64,000 nucleotides of DNA from Chloroflexota bacterium (GTDB lineage Bacteria > Chloroflexota > Anaerolineae > Anaerolineales > Villigracilaceae). This document shows, piece after piece, positions 43,727 to 51,491 of the stretch. The DNA lies in NCBI GenBank assembly GCA_016235445.1, contig JACRLB010000015.1, forward strand, positions 310,001 to 374,000. The letters are read 5' to 3'. Every line of letters starts with the position of its first letter. Position 1 is the stretch's first letter. Both the position numbers and the translations under genes were made by a program. Below the pieces are notes generated by a model. That model saw nothing but the letters and a program-made list of their open reading frames with translations. It was not told where the DNA came from and searched no databases.

Positions 43727-43767
43727 TAACTATAAGGATGAATGCAGAAGGATGAATGATGAAAACG

Positions 43768-43801
43768 GACTCTCAAGGTTGCAAGCCTGAGAGTCTTTTT
43801 T
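43768..43801 (+). terminator. Terminator ending the purine region
   Basis: GACTCTCAAGG pairs with the following CCTGAGAGTC (one mismatch) and a T6 run follows. Confidence 0.82.
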
Positions 43802-44022
43802 GGTCAAGACCTGAGCAGAGACACCGCGCCTGTAGGGGGTATTAGTAGACTCTCTTAAGGTTGGCATAACCCTGAATATCCCTTTGGCATGTCTGATCTG
43901 TATTGACAGGTGGAATTATGTGCGCAAACATTATCTGGGCCAGTTTTCGATTATTTCACAAGGCGGCTTTGGGATGGGAGGAACCAGAATTTTATTAATA
44001 AATAGGGGTATTAATTTATAAT

Positions 44023-44054
44023 TTGTTTTGAGTTTTCGGCGTATCGCAAAACAA
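44023..44054. promoter_or_regulatory. TTGTTTTG/CAAAACAA inverted repeat before the Lrp gene
   Basis: An 8-bp inverted repeat (44023-44030, 44047-44054) centred about 37 bp before the start of the Lrp-type gene; a candidate autoregulatory site. Confidence 0.45.
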
Positions 44055-44075
44055 TGTTGAATTAGGAAGCAAAAT

Positions 44076-44558
44076 ATGATAAAAAATTTACAGAACACCG
44101 TGTTGGATGAAACCGATAAAGCCCTGTTGAAAGCCATGCAAACAGACGGACGCCTGAGCAATGTGGAACTGGCTCGCAAGATCAACCTCTCTCCGCCCGC
44201 CACCCTGGCCCGCCTGAGAAGGTTGGAAAAGGATGGTTACATCCGCAACTACACGGCAGTCGTTGACCGCGAAAAGGCTGGCTACGATCTGCTGTGCTTC
44301 ATCCATATCAGCCTGCAAATGCACCAATTGGAGCAGGTTGAAAATTTCCGCCGACTGGTGCGAGAGATGCCCGAAGTGCTGGAATGTCACCACATCACTG
44401 GCGAATATGATTACCTGCTCAAAGTGGCGTTGCGCAATCGCAAGGATTTGGAGCGCTTCGCCGTGGACCGCCTCACCCCCATTCCCGGAGTTGCCCGCAT
44501 TCATACCAGCCTGGTGTTTACGGAAGTGAAATCCACGACGGCGTTGCCGTTGGAATAA
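44076..44558 (+). CDS. Lrp/AsnC-family transcriptional regulator
   Basis: A 160-residue protein with an N-terminal helix-turn-helix (LDETDKALLKAMQTDGRLSN, VELARKINLSPPATLARLRR) and a C-terminal RAM domain with HHITGEYDYLLKVALRN for effector binding. These regulators usually sense amino acids. Its target might be the adjacent panB region or itself; an inverted repeat lies just upstream. The CMD-family gene follows after 33 bp. Confidence 0.92.
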   Translation: MIKNLQNTVLDETDKALLKAMQTDGRLSNVELARKINLSPPATLARLRRLEKDGYIRNYTAVVDREKAGYDLLCFIHISLQMHQLEQVENFRRLVREMPEVLECHHITGEYDYLLKVALRNRKDLERFAVDRLTPIPGVARIHTSLVFTEVKSTTALPLE

Positions 44559-44591
44559 TCTTTTACGTGCTGTGTATTCCGTTTCTACACC

Positions 44592-44873
44592 ATGCACCAC
44601 CGAGAACCCATGCCCGCCAAACTCGACGAATTCCGCGCCTGCCGCGAACGCATGAATGACCGCATCCTCGAAATTGACCATCTCGGCATCAAGCGTTTCT
44701 TCAACCTCGACACCGCCGCATATAAGGACGCTACACTGGATGGCAAAACCAGGGAACTGCTTGGCTTGGTCGCTTCGAACATCGCGCTCGTCGTCGGCGG
44801 AAGCATCGTCATCCCGCACATGCGCCATGCCGTGGAAACGATTGACACATTGAGGCTGGAGCAAAATAAGTAG
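44592..44873 (+). pseudogene. Carboxymuconolactone-decarboxylase-family protein lacking the CXXC region
   Basis: A 93-residue frame. The N-terminal part (RMNDRILEIDHLGIKRFFNL, then KTRELLGLVAS) and the C-terminal part (VVGGSIVIPHMRHAVETID) match opposite ends of AhpD-like CMD proteins of about 120-130 residues. The central stretch of about 30 residues that should hold the CXXC redox motif is missing, while the frame is kept. It is probably an internally deleted, catalytically dead gene; a retained structural role cannot be excluded. It follows the Lrp gene. Confidence 0.65.
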
Positions 44874-44880
44874 TGCATTC

Positions 44881-44925
44881 AATTACCAATTACTTTTTTC
44901 GTAATTGGTAATTTTATTTTACGAA
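44881..44925 (+). terminator. Hairpin terminator
   Basis: AATTACCAATTAC pairs with GTAATTGGTAATT and is followed by a T-rich tract, after the CMD-family frame and before panB. Confidence 0.75.
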
Positions 44926-44939
44926 ATCGGAGGAACACC

Positions 44940-45797
44940 ATGAATGAAGCACGAAAGAAAATGACCCTGCCTGCCCTGTACCAAAAAGTGGCAGACAAAC
45001 AACCCATCACCTGGCTCACTTGCTACGACTATCCCACCGCAACTATGCAAGACCAGGCGGGTATCGACATGATCCTCGTCGGCGACAGCCTCGGCATGAC
45101 CATGCTTGGCTACGACTCGACCCTGCCTGTCACAATGGACGACATGATTCGCCACTCTGCGGCAGTTCGCCGCGGCGCGCCCAATGTCTGGCTGGTGGGC
45201 GACATGCCGTACATGACCTACCAACCCAGCGTAGAATCTGCCATTCGCAACGCGGGACGTTTCATGGCAGAAGCAGGTTGTGACTGCATCAAACTCGAAG
45301 GCGGAGCGGCGATGGCAGACCGCATCAAAGGGATTGTGGACGCGGGTATCCCCGCCATTGGGCATTTGGGACTCACGCCTCAATCTGTCTCCGCCCTGGG
45401 TGGGTTCAAGTTACAGGGAAAGTCTGCCACGCTGGCAAAGAAAATCGTGGACGACGCCAAGTCGTTGGAAAAGGCTGGAGCTTTTTGTATCCTGCTCGAA
45501 CTCGTCCCAGACCGCCTTTGCAAACTCATCACCGAACGCGCCGAGAATTGCATCATCATGTCGCTCGGTTCAGGCCCCAATGCACACGGACAACTGCTCA
45601 TCTATCACGATGCCTTCGCCCTCTATCCCAAATTCAAGCCGCGCATGGCAAAAGTATTCGCGGACGCAGGCGCAGTCATCCGCGAGGGACTCAATGGCTA
45701 CGTCAAGGAAGTCACCGAGAAAACCTTCCCCGCCAAAGAGAATTGGTTCGGAATGCCCGATGAAGAGTATGACGAATTGTTGAAAATGTTGGAGTAG
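44940..45797 (+). CDS. panB: 3-methyl-2-oxobutanoate hydroxymethyltransferase
   Basis: A 285-residue ketopantoate hydroxymethyltransferase, first step of pantothenate and CoA synthesis. Seen: TCYDYPTATMQDQAGIDMIL and VGDSLGMTMLGYDSTLPVTM (Mg and substrate site), VKLEGG-type IKLEGG, GHLGLTPQSVSALGGFKLQG and LELVPDRLCKLIT. AGGAACACC precedes the start. panC and panD are not in the window. The next gene follows after a 76-bp spacer of GTAGACAGG-type repeat. Confidence 0.95.
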   Translation: MNEARKKMTLPALYQKVADKQPITWLTCYDYPTATMQDQAGIDMILVGDSLGMTMLGYDSTLPVTMDDMIRHSAAVRRGAPNVWLVGDMPYMTYQPSVESAIRNAGRFMAEAGCDCIKLEGGAAMADRIKGIVDAGIPAIGHLGLTPQSVSALGGFKLQGKSATLAKKIVDDAKSLEKAGAFCILLELVPDRLCKLITERAENCIIMSLGSGPNAHGQLLIYHDAFALYPKFKPRMAKVFADAGAVIREGLNGYVKEVTEKTFPAKENWFGMPDEEYDELLKMLE

Positions 45798-45873
45798 GTA
45801 GACAAGTAGACAGGTACACACGTAGACAGGTAACTCGTAATTCGTAACTTGTAGCATTTCAAAGGAAAACGCC

Positions 45874-47127
45874 ATGCAAAACCTTCTCAAGATCAATCCC
45901 AATTTACTCGACTCCGTTAACTCTGTTTTACTCGACCCAAACTCACGCGTGATGAAAAACTTTTTTGATATAGTCGCCAAGTACGGCACGCCCGAAGAGA
46001 TCAACCGCAAGCACCGCGAATCGCGCAAGATGGAAAATCTCTTCAAGCAAGTGGAAGCCAAAGCGCCCGCATATATCAAAGACCTCAACTGGCTGATCGA
46101 ACAACGCAACAGGGGCGCATTTGTCTCAGTCGCAGACTACAGGCTCAAAGTTAAGGGCGAAGCGGCGAAGCAAATCCAATTCAAAGACGAGTACGCCGTC
46201 ACGCTCGAAGTATCAGCCTTGCAATACTTCCCATGGATTCGAGCCATGGCCGAGCAAGCCATCGCGAACAAGACGCTTGTGCCTGGGCGCTTCATCGCAG
46301 TCCGCAACATGAAAGAATCCGAAGCGGATGGTGACCTGCCCGCCATCGTCGCCGCGCTGGACATCATCGGCGCATCGTTTGTGGAAACGCTTGACACGAA
46401 AGGCACCGATGGCTCGAACCCGCACCTCGGCGGCCCCGCCACGATTACGGGATATTTCGGCGGCATCGGCCAACCCAACGAACACGCGCTCATGTGGCTG
46501 GATGAATTTTTGTATTACTACACCAATTACGGCGTTCAGCATGTTTTGAATTTCAACGCGGGCACAATTTTGCTTGGCTTCATGCTCTACAAACTTGGCG
46601 TGGATATTCAATTCAAGATTTCGGTTTTCTTCGGTTCGGATAATCCCTACCATGCGCTGTGGATTATGACGATGGCGAAACTGTTCAGCCGCGACGACGG
46701 CACAAGCCCGCTGATTGGATTCAACTGGTCGAACTCCATCAACAACCAAACGATGGAACTGACCGCCGATTTCCGCAAGGCGCTTGGGTTCGAGCAGGTG
46801 GTGCGCTTCGAACATCACATTACTGAGCCGCAGAAGAGCATTGTCATCCAGCCGTACAATCGCCGCGCTGAGTTGGTGGAGATCGCCGACCACGTGGCGA
46901 ACATTGCCGCCAAGCACGAAGGCGGCGACCCCGAAGTGGATGTGACCCGCGCCCATATCTCTGACATTCTCGATTACTTCCGCGAGAAAAAGGAAGTCAT
47001 CGAAAACGGCGATTGGGATAATTTGCAAACTAACTATCTAGACAAAGTGGATGCCTGCAACCGCACGGCCTGGGCATTGACCGAGAAGGGGTTGAGTTTT
47101 ATCGCGGCGAGGAATTTGCACAAGTAA
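45874..47127 (+). CDS. Conserved-looking protein of unknown function
   Basis: A 417-residue soluble protein with good coding character and an AAAGGAAAACGCC ribosome site. I do not recognise the family. It has no membrane segments or signal. Glycine-rich and aromatic stretches (GGPATITGYFGGIGQPNEHA, then LDEFLYYYTNYGVQHVLNFN) followed by alternating strands and helices would fit a TIM-barrel-like enzyme, with a candidate acid/His cluster in RFEHHITEPQKSIV. Its position after panB gives a weak hint only. The large minus-strand frame beneath it is a shadow. Confidence 0.75.
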   Translation: MQNLLKINPNLLDSVNSVLLDPNSRVMKNFFDIVAKYGTPEEINRKHRESRKMENLFKQVEAKAPAYIKDLNWLIEQRNRGAFVSVADYRLKVKGEAAKQIQFKDEYAVTLEVSALQYFPWIRAMAEQAIANKTLVPGRFIAVRNMKESEADGDLPAIVAALDIIGASFVETLDTKGTDGSNPHLGGPATITGYFGGIGQPNEHALMWLDEFLYYYTNYGVQHVLNFNAGTILLGFMLYKLGVDIQFKISVFFGSDNPYHALWIMTMAKLFSRDDGTSPLIGFNWSNSINNQTMELTADFRKALGFEQVVRFEHHITEPQKSIVIQPYNRRAELVEIADHVANIAAKHEGGDPEVDVTRAHISDILDYFREKKEVIENGDWDNLQTNYLDKVDACNRTAWALTEKGLSFIAARNLHK

Positions 47128-47366
47128 TCAGTGATCAGTGGGGAAGATATTGATGAAGGCAGTATTCAAAATGGATATTGCCTTTTTGATTCCAAACTCA
47201 ACGGGTGGATTCTGTAAATTTAACGGAACCAGCTCGACGGTCTGGTTTGATGCGGGCGGGGAATTTCCATCAGCCAGTTGATAAGTCCAAAATCGTGACC
47301 TGCTGATTTATAATAACCCGCATCGTCGTATGTTTCATTGACTGTAGCCCATGGGAAGTTCGAATT

Positions 47367-48050
47367 ATGCCAAACCGTGATCTTGCTGCAAAACGCCTTC
47401 TGGCTGTAACGGAAGAGGAACTCCAGCGTATTGTGCTGGATATTCACGATGGGCCGGTGCAAAATCTCTTTGCCGCTCTCAGCCAGTTGACTTTGCTTCG
47501 GTCGCGCATAAGCGCAATGCAACCGCCCGCCGATGATTGCATCACGGTTGTCAATCGCACGATCAACCTGCTCGAATCTTCGCTGGGGGATATTCGCGAC
47601 CTGCTGGGGACATTTCGTTCCGCTGAGTTTACAACCCGCGGCCTGGGGGAAATTGTGGAAGATATTGTGATCCAGCATGAATCCTTCAATTCCGGCAGGG
47701 TGGCGCTTGAAATGGATGGGGCGTTGAGTCAGCCTGTGTCCATGCCGGTCAAGATCGCGTTGTGCCGCATCTTGCAGGAGTCGCTTTCGAATGTCCGCCG
47801 CCATGCCGGGGTGGAAAATGCGTCGGTTAAATTATGGATGGAAAAAGGAAATCTCGTTCTCGAGGTTGCCGATCAGGGACGCGGATTCGAGCCGCCTCCG
47901 TTAAGCGGGCCGCACGCAACAGAGCGGCAGGAACATATCGGCCTGCGCGGGATGCGTGAGCGGGCCGCATTGGTGGGTGGAAAATTATTCGTCGAAAGCC
48001 AGCCTGGCGCAGGGACGCGCGTCCGCGTGGAGGTTCCAACTGATGAGTGA
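47367..48050 (+). CDS. Short NarL-type sensor histidine kinase (no sensor domain)
   Basis: A 227-residue kinase core: a HisKA_3 dimerisation helix with H27 in IVLDIHDGPVQNL and an HATPase domain (LQESLSNVRRHA N-box, VADQGRGFE, GLRGMRERA and GAGTRVRV). No membrane span or input domain, so it must sense through a partner or in the cytoplasm. The response regulator overlaps its end by eight bases. Confidence 0.9.
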   Translation: MPNRDLAAKRLLAVTEEELQRIVLDIHDGPVQNLFAALSQLTLLRSRISAMQPPADDCITVVNRTINLLESSLGDIRDLLGTFRSAEFTTRGLGEIVEDIVIQHESFNSGRVALEMDGALSQPVSMPVKIALCRILQESLSNVRRHAGVENASVKLWMEKGNLVLEVADQGRGFEPPPLSGPHATERQEHIGLRGMRERAALVGGKLFVESQPGAGTRVRVEVPTDE

Positions 48051-48663
48051 TTTGCCCCAGATTCGAATTGTGCTTGCAGATGACCATGCCCTTGTGCTGG
48101 AAGGATTGCGCGCTTTGCTGTCTGCCGAGCCTGATTTAACCGTGGTTGCAACAGCTACCGATGGAGAACGCCTTCTGGATGCAGTCCGCCGCTTTACCCC
48201 GGATGTGGTTGCGATGGATCTGCAAATGCCTTTCATGGACGGCCTGACTTGTTTGCGCCATCTTCGCTCCGAGGAATTGCCCGTGCGGGTGCTGGTTATC
48301 AGCGCCTTTGGGGATGCTCAATCACTGCGGGCGGTGGTCGAAGGCGGCGCGGATGGGTTTGCGCTCAAGACAGACCCGCCCGAAATGACCATCGCGGCCA
48401 TCCGCCAGGTGGCTTCCGGGCGAATGGTGTTTCCGGATGCTGTCCGCCGCTGGCTGGTGCGTTCGACCACAAATGATCCCAATGCGCTTACAGACCGCGA
48501 AGAGTCTGTGCTTGCGCTCATCGCCGAAGGCAGGAGCAACTCGCAGATTGGCGTAACATTAAGTTTGAGCGAGAATACCATCAAATTTCACCTGCGGAAT
48601 TTGTTTTCAAAACTGGGGGTCACGAATCGTACGGAAGCCGCCGCGAAATATCATCGCAGATAA
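48043..48663 (+). CDS. NarL/LuxR-type response regulator
   Basis: A 206-residue regulator with receiver domain (DD at 13-14 in LADDHA, phospho-Asp D59 in VVAMDLQMPFMDG) and a LuxR helix-turn-helix (LTDREESVLALIAEGRSNSQ, then NTIKFHLRNLFSKLGV). The ATG at 48043 inside the kinase end was chosen over a longer frame. The pair lies directly upstream of the Calvin-cycle cluster, separated by a repeat island; regulation of that cluster is possible but unproven. Its stop codon is within the target duplication of a MITE. Confidence 0.92.
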   Translation: MSDLPQIRIVLADDHALVLEGLRALLSAEPDLTVVATATDGERLLDAVRRFTPDVVAMDLQMPFMDGLTCLRHLRSEELPVRVLVISAFGDAQSLRAVVEGGADGFALKTDPPEMTIAAIRQVASGRMVFPDAVRRWLVRSTTNDPNALTDREESVLALIAEGRSNSQIGVTLSLSENTIKFHLRNLFSKLGVTNRTEAAAKYHRR

Positions 48664-48882
48664 TTTGACAATGTCACATTTCAAAACCTTTACCACAAAG
48701 TCCACACGCGTGCCTGCTGCACGGTGCAGGCAAAGGGGCACAAAGGAGAGCAAAAGGCTAAAAACGAAGGTTTCCTTCGTGACACTCACCTGCACTGCAA
48801 CACACCTGCCCTGGCTGCGGCGCAAGTGTCGTGCCTTTGTGGTTTTGTACTTTGGTTTCAGTCTTAATGTGACATTGTCAAA
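48664..48882. mobile_element. MITE family A, copy 2
   Basis: 219 bp with the same perfect 17-bp ends as copy 1 and a 4-bp target duplication ATAA (48660-48663, 48883-48886) that includes the stop codon of the response regulator. It differs from copy 1 mainly by an extra segment of about 30 bp (GCGTGCCTGCTGCACGG) near the left arm. Confidence 0.92.
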
Positions 48883-48886
48883 ATAA

Positions 48887-48943
48887 TTAGGGCTTACGCA
48901 AAGCCGCAAGAAGTGCCGCGAATTCGCACGAATTATTTAAATC
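48887..48943. mobile_element. Inverted-repeat element family D, truncated copy
   Basis: Begins TTAGGGCTTACGCAA and continues GCCGCGAATTCGCACGAATT, matching the reverse complement of the right half of 17741-17853. The other end is missing. From 48944 to 49048 nothing recognisable is seen. Confidence 0.65.
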
Positions 48944-49048
48944 CCCACCCATTCGGGCGGGTCGTCCTACTCGTACAGGTTCTCGCAATCCACCCGCTCG
49001 AACGTTCATTCGTACGTTCTCCCATGCTATTATTTTATTAATAATTCT

Positions 49049-49146
49049 CTACCGTACATTGAAACCCTAAAGGTCTCCTCCCCTTCGTAAAAATACCGAT
49101 TAATAGAAAAGACCTTTAGGGTTTTTACGAGAGATTTGTACGGTAG
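49049..49146. mobile_element. Inverted-repeat element family B, copy 2
   Basis: CTACCGTACA...TGTACGGTAG with the AACCCTAAAGGTCT inner stem. Flanks both contain ATTAATAA, a possible target duplication just outside the ends. Confidence 0.78.
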
Positions 49147-49157
49147 CAAAATTAATA

Positions 49158-49348
49158 ACTCACCTTACGCAATTTACTTGAAGACCCCGAAGGGGTCAAA
49201 TGATTATAGATTTTGAGAAGCAGTGATTCAACCCCGAAGGGGTGTTATCGCCCGTAAAATCAATATCATCCCTTCGGGATTTGGAATTCTTCCACGTAAT
49301 TTTCTATAATCCTGCCATCCCTTCGGGATTGAACTGCGTAAGGTGAGT
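49158..49348. mobile_element. Inverted-repeat element family C, copy 3
   Basis: 191 bp with perfect 14-bp ends ACTCACCTTACGCA and TGCGTAAGGTGAGT and a 5-bp target duplication TAATA (49153-49157, 49349-49353). The interior is inverted relative to copies 1 and 2. Confidence 0.88.
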
Positions 49349-49371
49349 TAATAATTTCGAGCAATTCCGAA

Positions 49372-49430
49372 ATCGTCCCGCAGGTTGATTGAAATGGAAA
49401 TACCTGGGCAGGTGCAGCCTGCGGGACGAT
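49372..49430 (+). promoter_or_regulatory. ATCGTCCCGCAGG hairpin in the fba leader
   Basis: A perfect 13-bp stem (49372-49384 with 49418-49430) around a 33-base loop, ending 26 bp before the fba start. It may be a terminator for read-through from upstream, a leader structure, or a repeat; a related stem is at 21648-21684. Confidence 0.5.
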
Positions 49431-49455
49431 GATTATCAAACTCAGGAGAGTCTCC

Positions 49456-50418
49456 ATGATTATCACCACTGCCGAATTATTCAAAGCCGCCTATGGAAAA
49501 TTTGCCGTGGGCGCGTATAACATCAACAACATGGAGCAGGCCCTCGGCCTGTTTCAGGGGCACATCACTGCGCAGGCTCCTTTCATTATTCAAATATCAA
49601 AAGGCGCGCGCAAGTACGCGGGGGTAAAAATGCTCGAAGCCATTATCCGCGCCTGTGACGAAATCTACCCCGAAGCCATTTATGCCGTCCACCTCGATCA
49701 CGGCGACGAAACAACCTGCTATGAATGTATCGACTCGGGCTTTTATTCCTCCGTGATGATCGATGCCTCACACGAATCCTTCGAGCAAAATGCCGCCATT
49801 ACGCGCCGTGTTGTGGAACGCGCACACGCCAAAGGATTAAGCGTCGAAGCGGAAATGGGCATGTTGGGCGGCGTGGAGGAACACGTCAGCGTGGATGAAA
49901 AACATGCCATGCTCACCGACCCCGATGAAGCCAAAGCATTCGTAGACCAAAGCGGGTGCGACAGCCTCGCCGTTGCCATCGGCACAAGCCACGGCGCGTA
50001 TAAATTCAGCGGAAGCCAGGGCCTGCATTTCGACCGCATCGCTGAAATTCAAAAACGACTGCCCGGCTTCCCGCTGGTCATGCACGGTTCGAGTTCGGTG
50101 CCAAAAGCCGAAGTGGAGAAAATCAATTCGGCGGGCGGCCAGCTCGACCCGTCGGCAAGAGGCGTGAATGAATCGGAGTTCGCAAAAGCCGTCCCGTTGG
50201 GAGTCACAAAAGTCAATATCGATACCGATGGCCGCCTGGTCTGGACTCGCGTTCACCGCGAATATCTGCGTGACAACCCCAAAGATTTCGATTTCCGAAA
50301 ACCGGGGGCGGCGTACATCCAGGCCTATGCCGATTTCATCGTGCAAAAATCAATCGCCCTGCTTTCCGCGGGCACACTCGCGGAAGTGCGCACTGCCATC
50401 GCCGCGAGCGCCGCATGA
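49456..50418 (+). CDS. fba: Class II fructose-bisphosphate aldolase
   Basis: A 320-residue zinc aldolase. Seen: VGAYNINNMEQ, AVHLDHGDETTCYECIDSGF (catalytic Asp and Zn His), EAEMGMLGGVEEHVS, GTSHGAYKF, LVMHGSSSVP and VNIDTDGRL. In a Calvin cluster it makes fructose-1,6- and sedoheptulose-1,7-bisphosphate. ATG 49456 follows AGGAGAG at 49444-49450; an earlier in-frame ATG lies in the hairpin leader and is less likely. The stop overlaps glpX by four bases. Confidence 0.94.
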   Translation: MIITTAELFKAAYGKFAVGAYNINNMEQALGLFQGHITAQAPFIIQISKGARKYAGVKMLEAIIRACDEIYPEAIYAVHLDHGDETTCYECIDSGFYSSVMIDASHESFEQNAAITRRVVERAHAKGLSVEAEMGMLGGVEEHVSVDEKHAMLTDPDEAKAFVDQSGCDSLAVAIGTSHGAYKFSGSQGLHFDRIAEIQKRLPGFPLVMHGSSSVPKAEVEKINSAGGQLDPSARGVNESEFAKAVPLGVTKVNIDTDGRLVWTRVHREYLRDNPKDFDFRKPGAAYIQAYADFIVQKSIALLSAGTLAEVRTAIAASAA

Positions 50419-51437
50419 AAGCCGCGGCTGATTCACAAAACCCCATGAGTGAAACCCCCAACCGCAACCTCGCCCTCGAATTGGTGCGCGTCACCGAAGC
50501 CGCCGCGCTTGCCGCAGGTCATTGGATGGGCCGCGGCCAAAAGGAAGCTGGCGACGGCGCGGCGGTGGAAGCCATGCGGTTGATCCTCGCCACGATCGAC
50601 ATGGACGGCGTCGTCGTCATCGGCGAAGGCGCAAAAGATGAAGCGCCCATGCTCTTCGACGGCGAAAAAATTGGCAACGGCTCAGGCCCCGCCGTGGATT
50701 TGGCCGTCGACCCCATCGAGGGAACAGCCCTGCTTGCCTACGGACGGCCCGATGCGATTTCCGTCGTAGCCATTGCCCCGCAAGGGATGATGTGGTCGCC
50801 GGGGCCGGCGTATTACATGAACAAACTCGTTGTTGGAAGTGAGGCCCGCGCCGCGCTTCATCCGGGACTTTTAGCTGGTCCCGTTTCTGAGACATTATCC
50901 GCCATTGCGGCATCTCTCCGCAAACCCCTCGGCGACCTGACCATCTTCGTGCTCGACAAGCCCCGCCACCAAAAACTCATCGCAGATATCCGTGAAGCCG
51001 GCGCGCGCGTCTTGCTCCGCACCGATGGAGACGTGGCCGGCGCGCTCATGGCCGCCATGCCCAACTCCGGCGTGGATGTGCTCATGGGCATCGGTGGCAC
51101 TCCCGAAGGTGTGATTGCCGCCTGCGCGATCCGCGCCTTGGGCGGCGCCATGCTCGGCCAGCTCGCGCCGCAAAAAGAGGATGAGCGCAAAGTCGTTGAA
51201 GAAGCCGGCTTAGACCTTGGCCGTGTGCTGACCGAACTCGACCTGGTGCAAAGCGATGATGTCTTCTTCGCCGCCACCGGCATCACCGATGGCGTGCTCA
51301 TGCCCGGCGTGCATTACTACGGCGGCGGCGCAAGCACCGTCTCCATCGTCATGCGCGGAAAGACGGGAACCGTGCGAAGAATCCACGCCGATCACCGACT
51401 CGATAAACTGCGTGAGATCAGCGCGGTGGCCTATTAG
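50415..51437 (+). CDS. glpX: Class II fructose-1,6-/sedoheptulose-1,7-bisphosphatase, intact copy
   Basis: A 340-residue GlpX-type phosphatase. Active-site positions are kept: D47 in GDGAAVEAMR, E71 and D75 in GEGAKDEAPML, VDPIEGT, and the Glu in GGTPEGV. It should hydrolyse FBP and perhaps SBP in the Calvin cycle. The start overlaps fba (ATGA); a second ATG at 50445 is possible. A second, altered glpX is at 55867-56889. Confidence 0.93.
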   Translation: MKAAADSQNPMSETPNRNLALELVRVTEAAALAAGHWMGRGQKEAGDGAAVEAMRLILATIDMDGVVVIGEGAKDEAPMLFDGEKIGNGSGPAVDLAVDPIEGTALLAYGRPDAISVVAIAPQGMMWSPGPAYYMNKLVVGSEARAALHPGLLAGPVSETLSAIAASLRKPLGDLTIFVLDKPRHQKLIADIREAGARVLLRTDGDVAGALMAAMPNSGVDVLMGIGGTPEGVIAACAIRALGGAMLGQLAPQKEDERKVVEEAGLDLGRVLTELDLVQSDDVFFAATGITDGVLMPGVHYYGGGASTVSIVMRGKTGTVRRIHADHRLDKLREISAVAY

Positions 51438-51491
51438 TCGCCAGTCTCTCATCCTGGTCAACCAGACTTTAAAACCATAAAGGAGAAACCC

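Noticed and set aside
47220-47804. A 194-codon minus-strand ORF over the histidine kinase
   Set aside because: The plus frame has complete HisKA_3 and HATPase motifs; the minus frame is a shadow.
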